Source: Nitrososphaerales archaeon
GTDB taxonomy: Archaea; Thermoproteota; Nitrososphaeria; Nitrososphaerales; Gagatemarchaeaceae
Length of the DNA stretch: 5,295 bases
Direction: 5' to 3'
Assembly (NCBI GenBank): GCA_030040055.1
Contig: JASHUK010000153.1
Coordinates: 1 to 5,295, forward strand
Part shown: positions 1 to 5,295 of the stretch, in pieces
Layout of the letters: every line of letters starts with the position of its first letter
Numbering within the stretch: position 1 is the stretch's first letter
Translations under genes and position numbers: made by a program
Notes under the pieces: generated by a model
The model's input: only the letters and a program-made list of their open reading frames with translations
Told to the model about the DNA's origin: nothing
The model's database searches: none

Positions 1-792
<792 letters not shown>

Positions 793-966
793 CGATTATC
801 GAGGAGTACGACCACGCATTTCTGCGAGGTTGTAAAGCACGACCCATGTCAGATCTAACCTTGTGGGTCGGATCTCCACGTTGTTCGCGCATCTGGAGGT
901 CGTGCGTTATCATGGCGTTTGGGCTCGGCCCTGTGCTCAAAGCAGACGCCGCCAATTAATGCGCGT
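793..966 (-). other. 16S rRNA 5' leader (external transcribed spacer) with possible stem-loops
   Basis: This stretch lies between the predicted start of transcription and the 16S 5' end and should be removed during rRNA maturation. It holds several inverted repeats. A 7-bp stem pairs 840-846 (CGACCCA) with 864-870 (TGGGTCG). A second pairs 871-878 with 891-900, where CTCCA/TGGAG is the core. A longer broken hairpin pairs GGCG 914-917 with CGCC 947-950 and TTTG 918-921 with CAAA 938-941, and its tip is GGGC-TCG-GCCC at 921-931. The archaeal processing stem normally pairs the leader with the 16S trailer, which is outside the window, so its splice motif cannot be checked. No protein gene is supported here. 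Confidence 0.55.
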
Positions 967-986
967 TCTTCCGCACGGTTTTTGGT

Positions 987-997
987 AGATATATATG
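987..997 (-). promoter_or_regulatory. Probable TATA box of the 16S rRNA transcript
   Basis: On the minus strand this reads CATATATATCT, the strongest AT-rich block in an otherwise GC-rich spacer. Its centre at about 992 predicts a transcription start about 25 nt downstream, near 966-967. That leaves a leader of about 175 nt before the 16S 5' end. No start-site data are visible, so the start point is an inference from the usual archaeal TATA spacing. Confidence 0.6.
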
Positions 998-1085
998 CGT
1001 TCCCTGAATAGTACGAACGAGCGTCGCCCATTCTGAGGGCAAACGTGGGAAGGCCACGTACTCTTGCGAACCGGCCGGAGATCTC
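998..1085 (-). other. Spacer between korB and the rRNA promoter, small hairpins, no clear terminator
   Basis: korB is transcribed toward the 16S gene and stops at 1086. The spacer contains a 6-bp stem with a 5-nt loop (ACGTGG 1043-1048 with CCACGT 1054-1059), a 4-bp stem GCCC/GGGC (1027-1040), and the palindrome CCGGCCGG (1071-1078). No T-rich tract follows on the minus strand, so the usual archaeal oligo-T terminator is not seen. The hairpins could be protein sites or chance in GC-rich DNA. Confidence 0.3.
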
Positions 1086-2054
1086 TTAGACTATTCTCAG
1101 TTCGTCCAAGAGCTTGGTCACGTTGGTGACCGGCGTCCCGTCGGGATAGGCGATTTCCTGAGCGGCTGGAGGGTTCGTCGCATATGACGGGGCCCTCTTG
1201 GTTATCCTCTCCGCGTAGGTCGGGACGAACTCGTTCTGATAGAACACCCCTATGGGCGTGTGGTCGCCGAACTCGAATGACTTCAGTACCGCCTGCTGAA
1301 CCTTCCTCTCCATTTCTACTTCGTCAGACGCGTGGACCACCCCGTCGTATCCTGTTTCTTCGAGCTTGTAGGTCCTCGGCTGCATGCGCCCGTTCACATC
1401 GAGGTTTCCTTCCCCTGCCCAGTACTCCTTGGTCTGGATGTCGTTGTAGGTGGGACACGGCTGCAGCACGTCGAGGAAAGCGAAACCCTTGTGCCGTATT
1501 CCTTTGATTATCAGGTCCTTCAGGTGCCTGACGTCGTAGGCGTATCCCCTCGCGACCCATGTGTACCCAGACGCTATCGCCAGCATCAGCGGGTTGATTC
1601 CGGAGTTGATGTTGGGCAGCGGGAGCGACTTCGTCTTCATGCCCAGTCTCATCGTCGGCGCTGCCTGTCCCTTTGTTAGGCCGTAGACTTCGTTGTCGTG
1701 GACGATGTAGAGCATGTCCAGGTTCCTCCTTCCTGAGTTGACGAAGTGCCCTGCCCCTATCCCCATCCCGTCCCCGTCTCCTCCCTCGACAACTACCTCC
1801 ATCCCGGGGTTGGCGAGCTTGATCCCGGTGGCGAACGGGAGGGACCTTCCGTGCAGAGTATGAACGCCATATGTCTTGATGAAATGAGGAGCCTTCGAGG
1901 AGCAGCCGACTCCGGAGACGACGACCGTGTTTGTTGGGTCGACGTTCATCTCCGCGAGCGCCATCTGCACGGCGTTCAGTATCCCGAAGTCCCCGCAGCC
2001 CGGGCACCAGTCGTTGTGCACCGTCGTCTTCAGGTCTGAGAGCTTAAGCGCCAC
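1086..2054 (-). CDS. korB: 2-oxoacid:ferredoxin oxidoreductase, beta subunit
   Basis: Beta subunit (322 aa) of a cytoplasmic enzyme that converts a 2-oxoacid plus CoA to acyl-CoA and CO2 and passes two electrons to ferredoxin. It binds thiamine diphosphate and one [4Fe-4S] cluster. The N-terminal CPGCGDFGI motif supplies C17 and C20; C51 (GVGCSSK) and C200 (QPCPTYN) complete the four-cysteine set known from the Sulfolobus-type enzymes, with near-identical spacing. The thiamine diphosphate motif is GDGDGMGIG at 92-100, followed by DNEVYGLTKGQ at 120-130. Length is normal for the family. The start is GTG at 2052-2054, overlapping the end of korA by 11 nt, so the two are surely co-translated. 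The substrate could be 2-oxoglutarate, pyruvate or several 2-oxoacids; sequence alone does not decide, and the kor symbol is by convention. Confidence 0.95.
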   Translation of the reverse strand: MALKLSDLKTTVHNDWCPGCGDFGILNAVQMALAEMNVDPTNTVVVSGVGCSSKAPHFIKTYGVHTLHGRSLPFATGIKLANPGMEVVVEGGDGDGMGIGAGHFVNSGRRNLDMLYIVHDNEVYGLTKGQAAPTMRLGMKTKSLPLPNINSGINPLMLAIASGYTWVARGYAYDVRHLKDLIIKGIRHKGFAFLDVLQPCPTYNDIQTKEYWAGEGNLDVNGRMQPRTYKLEETGYDGVVHASDEVEMERKVQQAVLKSFEFGDHTPIGVFYQNEFVPTYAERITKRAPSYATNPPAAQEIAYPDGTPVTNVTKLLDELRIV

Positions 2055-4047
2055 GGTTGAGCACCACTCTCTTGGGGGCAGTCCCCGCGTGAATCATCTT
2101 GACGGCGTCGTAGATTTCCTCGCACGACATCGGACGCCCGTTGTACTTCACCACCATCTGGTCCACGGGGATGCACGTCCTCTCTCTGAGGATCCCGATG
2201 AGCTGACCTGAATAGTTCATTTCGATGCCAACTATCTTCTTGGCCCGTGACAGTATCTCCTTGACTCTCTGCGTCGGGAAAGGATGTACCAGCCTCACCT
2301 GAATGAAGTTGACGCTGATTCCATCGTCCTTGAGCCAACCCATGGCGTCGAGTATTGCCCCCTTCGTAGACCCCCAGCTCACCACGGTCACGTCGGCGTC
2401 GGGAGGGCCGAAGAAGTTCAGCCGTTCTTCGATCGGGATCTCCGAGTCCGCTAGGTCGATCTTTCCCATCCTCTTCTCCATCATCATGTTCCTGTTGGTG
2501 GGGTCCTCAGTGATGTGTCCTAGGTGGTCGTGTTCGTCCCCCGTCAGCCAGTAGACTCCTCCCTTCGTCCCCAGTGGAGGACGCGGCGACACGCCCGAGT
2601 TGGTCGGGCTGAACCGACTGAATTCTCCGTTGACAGAGTCGGTGATGGTCTTCACAAGCAGACCCCTGTCAATCTTCACCTTGTTGACATCGAACATGGC
2701 CATGGTGGCGTCAGAATTGGCAAGCGCCTTGTCTACCATGTGGATGACCGGGGTCTGATACCTCTCTGAGTAGTTGAACGCCCGAACTGTGTCGTAGAAC
2801 GTCTCCTCCAGGTCCCCGCTGGCGAGGACCAGTCTTGGGAATTCCCCGTGCCCAGCATGCAGGGCAAACCTGAGGTCGCCTTGCTCGTGTCGAGTCGGCA
2901 GTCCGGTGCTTGGCCCACCTCTTGAGTAAAGGGTCACAACAACGGGGACTTCGTTCATCCCGGCGTATCCCAGTCCCTCGGCCATCAGCGAGAACCCGGG
3001 GCCCGAGGTAGAAGTCGACGACCTGACGCCGGCGATGCCTCCCCCTATGGCCATGGTCACGGCTGCGATCTCGTCTTCTGACTGCACGACGGCAATCGAA
3101 CCCTTCTTCTGCATGACTTGGGCTTCCGCCACCTGAGGGTTCTCCGGAGCTCTCCCGTCCAGTTCCATCTCCGCGTGAGCCTCGAGGTATTCGCTTTCAT
3201 CGCTGGCCGGAGTGATCGGGTAGTAGGTTTGCAGCCTGCAACCAGCGAGCTCTTTCGCTATCGCGACGGTCGAGTTTCCGCGGACGAAGAGTCTGGCGGC
3301 AGGGGCGTCGACGGGCCCGAGTTTGATCCCGAAACTGCCGTCATACTTCTCCCTCGCGAACTCGTAGGCAGCCGCTACGGCACTGGCGTTCATCTCCCCC
3401 ACCTTCGGCTTGGATTTGAACTGCTTTCTGACCGCCTCTTTCACCAATTCCTCGTCATAGCCCAAAAGGGCGAAGGATGCGGCGACGGCGAGGACGTTCA
3501 GCATCCTCTGAAGAGCGCTCAGCGACGTCTCTCCATGCTGCTCACCGACCTTCTTGAGTATGTCATTGTAAGGAACCGGATAGATGTGCACCCCTCTTCT
3601 CCTCGCCAGCTCCAGGATTCCCCTGACGTCTGCGGACAAGCCGTTCTTCGCGAGTTCGTCGTCCAACGCACTACGGGCGTCGCGCTCTATCGTGGGAACG
3701 TCGGCAAGCCTCTTCGGGTCCTGATCGGGGTCGTAGATTATGGCGCCCTCCGGCCTGACCTCAAGCGCGTGCCTGAATATTGTCTCTTCTTCGAAGGTCG
3801 CCAGCATGTCGACCGTGTCCACGTGCGACCTTATCTCCGTCTTCGAGACCCTGACCTGGAAGTAGCTGTGCTCTCCCTTGATGTTCGAGTAGTACTCGCG
3901 CTTGCCGAACACCGAGAGCCCTCCGCCTGCTGCCGCCCTGGCGAAGATGCCCGCAGAGGTATCGACTCCACTTCCCTGTGCCCCGCCTATCATCCAAGAA
4001 AGGTCGTCACGTTTCAATGCACGGCGCCGTAACAAAGAGTCCTGCAC
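2044..4047 (-). CDS. korA: 2-oxoacid:ferredoxin oxidoreductase, fused gamma-alpha subunit
   Basis: Large subunit (667 aa from GTG 4047) that pairs with KorB. The N-terminal gamma-type domain covers about residues 17-215, with GGAQGSGV at 21-28 and FGKREYYSNIKGEHSYF after it. The alpha domain follows, with the YPITP loop at 276-280 that contacts the 2-oxoacid and the RGGPSTGLPTR motif at 376-386. Further on are SGPGFSLMAEG, the TGDEHDHLGHITEDP segment, and a C-terminal transketolase-like domain (VHPFPTQRV, EMNYSGQL). The fused two-subunit layout and length match archaeal enzymes of the Sulfolobus type, which have no separate delta ferredoxin subunit. The start is uncertain. GTG 4047 is the first start after an in-frame stop and lies 24 nt from a TATA box. 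TTG at 4015-4017 (giving MKRDDLSWMIGG) begins where family conservation begins. The gene runs divergent from the AbrB-PhoU gene. Confidence 0.95.
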   Translation of the reverse strand: MQDSLLRRRALKRDDLSWMIGGAQGSGVDTSAGIFARAAAGGGLSVFGKREYYSNIKGEHSYFQVRVSKTEIRSHVDTVDMLATFEEETIFRHALEVRPEGAIIYDPDQDPKRLADVPTIERDARSALDDELAKNGLSADVRGILELARRRGVHIYPVPYNDILKKVGEQHGETSLSALQRMLNVLAVAASFALLGYDEELVKEAVRKQFKSKPKVGEMNASAVAAAYEFAREKYDGSFGIKLGPVDAPAARLFVRGNSTVAIAKELAGCRLQTYYPITPASDESEYLEAHAEMELDGRAPENPQVAEAQVMQKKGSIAVVQSEDEIAAVTMAIGGGIAGVRSSTSTSGPGFSLMAEGLGYAGMNEVPVVVTLYSRGGPSTGLPTRHEQGDLRFALHAGHGEFPRLVLASGDLEETFYDTVRAFNYSERYQTPVIHMVDKALANSDATMAMFDVNKVKIDRGLLVKTITDSVNGEFSRFSPTNSGVSPRPPLGTKGGVYWLTGDEHDHLGHITEDPTNRNMMMEKRMGKIDLADSEIPIEERLNFFGPPDADVTVVSWGSTKGAILDAMGWLKDDGISVNFIQVRLVHPFPTQRVKEILSRAKKIVGIEMNYSGQLIGILRERTCIPVDQMVVKYNGRPMSCEEIYDAVKMIHAGTAPKRVVLNRGA
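2062..2067 (-). promoter_or_regulatory. Probable ribosome binding site of korB
   Basis: On the minus strand this reads GTGGTG, with GGTG ending 7 nt before the korB GTG start and lying inside the end of korA. It is a short Shine-Dalgarno-like match that supports internal initiation at GTG 2054. The anti-Shine-Dalgarno end of the 16S is outside the window, so the match cannot be tested directly. Confidence 0.45.
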
Positions 4048-4066
4048 ATGGCTTAAGGCTATAGTT

Positions 4067-4075
4067 CATATAGTA
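4067..4075. promoter_or_regulatory. Probable shared TATA box for korA (minus) and the AbrB-PhoU gene (plus)
   Basis: The sequence is CATATAGTA on the plus strand. Its TATA core at 4069-4072 is centred at 4070.5, exactly the midpoint between the first bases of the two GTG starts (4047 on minus, 4094 on plus). TATA-to-start spacing is about 24-26 nt in each direction, as expected for archaeal leaderless transcripts, and neither GTG has a Shine-Dalgarno sequence. A second candidate for korA is CTATAG at 4059-4064, which would suit a start at TTG 4017 with a leader of about 20 nt. Confidence 0.55.
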
Positions 4076-4085
4076 CTTACTAGTA
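4071..4085. repeat. Short palindromic repeats beside the shared TATA box, possible operator
   Basis: TAGTA (4071-4075) and TACTA (4078-4082) form an inverted repeat with a 2-bp spacer. TACTAGTA (4078-4085) is a perfect 8-bp palindrome. TAGTA recurs at 4081-4085, one helical turn from the first copy. The block lies between the TATA box and the AbrB-PhoU start. It could bind a dimeric regulator, including the neighbouring AbrB-domain protein, but such short AT-rich symmetry can arise by chance. Confidence 0.3.
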
Positions 4086-4093
4086 GATACTCT

Positions 4094-5125
4094 GTGGACG
4101 AGCTTAGGAAGCTCCAGAAGGTGGGCTACTCCACCCTCTCCGTGTCGATTCCGAAGACTTTCGCCAGGGAAATGAAGCTGAGCAGGGGAGACGGGGTCAT
4201 ACTAAGGGCTGAAGCGGACGGGACTCTCAGGCTCATTCCGCGCTCCAGGACGGAGGAGGCCAGTCGAGCCCAGATTAGGGCGGACCAGGTTGGCAGGGAT
4301 GAGATGCTCGCCCGTCTAATAGTGGGGGCGTACGCCTTGGGTTACGACACGATTGAAGTCGTCGGAAAGGGGCCCCTTGACAGGAGGACGGTGGACAGGG
4401 CCGTCGGAACTTTCAAGAGACTCAGAGGACTCGAAATAGTAGAGGCTGACGACAGGAGGATCGTGGGGCAGAGCTTCACTGATCCCACGAAGTTTCCCGT
4501 CGACTCCTTGCTCAAGCGGCTCCAGATTCTTGTCTCCCAGAGCCTGGAGCACGTAATCAAGGCGCTCGACATGAAGAGCAGCGGGAGACTGAACGAGGTA
4601 GGTCGGACGCAGGAGCAGGTAGAGGAGCTATACTGGCTCATCCTCCGTCAGCTCCTAGTGGCACTGAGCAGGAGAGAGTTGGCGTCCGAGATCGGAATCG
4701 AGTCCCCCCTCCACGCCTCCGGGGACAGGGTTTCGGCGAAGGCGTTGGACGAGATAGGGAAGGTCATCAGGGACATCGCGGAGGAGCTGATGACGCTCAG
4801 GAGCAGCGGCACCAGAGTCGACGCTCCTGTGATGAAAGAGATCTACAGGCTGGCCACCAAGGCGAGAGAGGCGTTCAACACAACAGTGGAGAGCCTCCTG
4901 ACCCCCGACGTGGCGCTGATCAACAGGTCGCTCTCGCTCGTAGAAGAGGCTACGGTCTTGGAGACAAGGATCACCCGTGAGATGCAGGAGTCAGGAGAGT
5001 ATGGTTACGCCCGGGTCATTGTTTCACAATTCGGCCAGTTGGCCAGGTACTGCAACATCATAATAGAAATCGCCTCGCACCGACTGCTCAGAAGGACCAG
5101 CAGGGTGGCCGTCGTCAAGCAGTGA
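4094..5125 (+). CDS. AbrB-domain and PhoU-domain protein (phosphate-uptake-regulator-like)
   Basis: A 343-residue protein with an N-terminal AbrB/SpoVT swapped-hairpin DNA-binding domain at about residues 4-50 (KLQKVGYSTLSVSIPKTFA, then MKLSRGDGV, then TLRLIPR). A linker segment (LIVGAYALGYDTIEV) follows, then two mostly helical PhoU-like repeats at about 140-230 and 245-335. No signal peptide or membrane segment is seen. Archaeal proteins with this layout are usually annotated as phosphate uptake regulators, but no Pst transporter genes are in the window and the regulated process is unknown. The open frame extends upstream to 3902 into korA, but that part is low-complexity antisense of korA and is rejected. 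GTG 4094 starts just before the AbrB domain and sits about 24 nt from a TATA box, indicating a leaderless mRNA. An AbrB domain next to a palindromic promoter suggests self-regulation; this is inference. Confidence 0.9.
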   Translation: MDELRKLQKVGYSTLSVSIPKTFAREMKLSRGDGVILRAEADGTLRLIPRSRTEEASRAQIRADQVGRDEMLARLIVGAYALGYDTIEVVGKGPLDRRTVDRAVGTFKRLRGLEIVEADDRRIVGQSFTDPTKFPVDSLLKRLQILVSQSLEHVIKALDMKSSGRLNEVGRTQEQVEELYWLILRQLLVALSRRELASEIGIESPLHASGDRVSAKALDEIGKVIRDIAEELMTLRSSGTRVDAPVMKEIYRLATKAREAFNTTVESLLTPDVALINRSLSLVEEATVLETRITREMQESGEYGYARVIVSQFGQLARYCNIIIEIASHRLLRRTSRVAVVKQ

Positions 5126-5169
5126 CACAACGGTCCGGTCTCTGCGGGGTACGCGATGACAAAACACTC

Positions 5170-5178
5170 TTTATCGTA
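5170..5178 (+). promoter_or_regulatory. Probable TATA box of the tRNA-Leu gene
   Basis: TTTATCGTA is centred near 5174, 26 nt upstream of the tRNA 5' end at 5200. It is the only AT-rich block between the AbrB-PhoU stop at 5125 and the tRNA. The spacing suggests transcription starts at or very near the mature 5' end. Confidence 0.55.
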
Positions 5179-5234
5179 TCAGCGAGGACAAGCGACGGCG
5201 CGGGGGTAACGAAGCCTGGTCAAACGTGCGGGAC

Positions 5235-5252
5235 TCGACGTATGCGCCCGAC
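5235..5252 (+). other. Predicted 18-nt tRNA intron at position 32/33
   Basis: A bulge-helix-bulge motif can be drawn. CGGG (5229-5232) pairs with CCCG (5247-5250) as the 4-bp central helix. It is flanked by two identical 3-nt bulges, ACT (5233-5235) and ACT (5251-5253). Outer pairs are TG 5227-5228 with CA 5254-5255, and inner pairs are CG 5236-5237 with CG 5245-5246. Cutting each bulge after its second base releases 18 nt. Because the bulges are identical, any matching cut in both gives the same product. The flanking helices are only 2 bp each. Confidence 0.72.
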
Positions 5253-5257
5253 TCAAG

Positions 5258-5281
5258 ATCCGTCCACGCTTCGGAAGGGGC
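5258..5281 (+). other. Predicted 24-nt tRNA intron at the canonical position 37/38
   Basis: With the first intron removed, a standard bulge-helix-bulge forms. The anticodon stem CGGGA/TCCCG is the outer helix. CTCA (positions 32-35) faces AGGG (5276-5279) as a central helix with one A-A mismatch and one U-G pair. The bulges are AGA (5256-5258) and GCA (5280-5282). TCCG (5259-5262) pairs with CGGA (5272-5275) as the intron helix, with a 9-nt loop. Cuts after the second base of each bulge join G37 to A38. Confidence 0.75.
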
Positions 5282-5295
5282 ATCCCGTCCCTCAG

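Larger units (their letters stand above)
5200..5295 (+). tRNA. tRNA-Leu(CAA), intron-containing, 3' part beyond the right edge
   Basis: The 5' acceptor strand is GCGGGGG (5200-5206), followed by T8 and A9. The D-arm has a 3-bp stem (ACG 5209-5211 with CGT 5225-5227) and the loop AAGCCTGGTCAAA, typical of archaeal tRNA-Leu, a class II tRNA. The 5' anticodon stem CGGGA (5229-5233) pairs perfectly with TCCCG (5283-5287). Removing 5235-5252 and 5258-5281 leaves a perfect 7-nt loop, CTCAAGA, with anticodon CAA. Exon 1 is 5200-5234, exon 2 is 5253-5257, and exon 3 starts at 5282. The variable arm begins at 5288; the T-arm and 3' acceptor strand are outside the window, so acceptor pairing cannot be checked. 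tRNA-Ser(CGA) was considered and rejected. The D-arm pair A10-T25 is unusual (G-C is normal). Confidence 0.88.

Noticed and set aside
850..916. Possible C/D box guide RNA in the 16S leader (minus-strand ATGATAA and CTGA)
   Set aside because: The C box is imperfect and no convincing D'/C' pair or guide spacing is seen.
1324..2007. Minus-strand frame of 227 codons overlapping korB in another frame
   Set aside because: Same strand as korB but out of frame, very Arg-rich and without family motifs. KorB explains this DNA fully.
3118..4032. Long plus-strand open frame (304 codons) inside korA
   Set aside because: It is wholly antisense to the well-conserved KorA protein, has a biased Arg/Val/Leu composition and no recognisable domain. 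GC-rich coding DNA often keeps such frames open.
3902..4093. Upstream extension of the AbrB-PhoU open frame to an ATG at 3902
   Set aside because: The extra 64 residues are antisense of the conserved KorA N-terminus and precede the natural AbrB domain start; promoter spacing favours GTG 4094.
5232..5263. tRNA-Leu(CAA) reading with one 19-nt intron and stem GCGGA/TCCGT
   Set aside because: It removes the base normally at position 26, needs a G-T pair, and leaves no T-arm in the following 30 nt. The two-intron reading gives a perfect stem.
5234..5282. tRNA-Ser(CGA) reading, with CTCGA as the start of the anticodon loop and a single 42-nt intron
   Set aside because: No good central helix or symmetric bulges form for that intron, and the D-loop AAGCCTGGTCAAA and GCGGGGG acceptor strand are Leu-like.

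Overview
The window is archaeal. The rRNA at its left end starts with the archaeal-type 5' end of 16S. The central gene pair is the two-subunit, gamma-alpha fused 2-oxoacid:ferredoxin oxidoreductase. The right-hand protein is an AbrB-PhoU regulator of the kind common in archaea. TATA boxes lie about 25 nt upstream of probable start points, and the tRNA carries bulge-helix-bulge introns. The 16S text (opening CCGGACCCGACTGCTATCGG) looks closest to the Thermoproteota/Nitrososphaeria side of the archaea. That placement is from memory of the families, not from an alignment.

Layout, left to right. Bases 1-792 (minus) are the 5' half of a 16S rRNA gene that runs off the left edge. Bases 793-997 hold its leader, with possible stem-loops, and a TATA box. 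Bases 1086-4047 (minus) are korB and korA, overlapping by 11 nt and transcribed korA then korB toward the 16S gene. Bases 4048-4093 are a 46-bp divergent promoter region. Bases 4094-5125 (plus) encode an AbrB-PhoU protein. Bases 5200-5295 (plus) are the 5' part of a tRNA-Leu(CAA) gene that runs off the right edge.

How the parts work together. KorA and KorB together make one enzyme that decarboxylates a 2-oxoacid to acyl-CoA and reduces ferredoxin. The divergent AbrB-PhoU gene shares their promoter region. One TATA sequence sits exactly midway between the two GTG starts, and both transcripts look leaderless. No sequence evidence links the regulator's function to the oxidoreductase.

The most interesting element is the tRNA. 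It reads best as tRNA-Leu(CAA) split by two very short introns, 18 nt at position 32/33 and 24 nt at 37/38. Between them is a 5-nt micro-exon that carries the whole anticodon. The second splice motif can only form after the first intron has gone, which predicts ordered splicing. All three protein genes appear to start with GTG, or TTG for korA.
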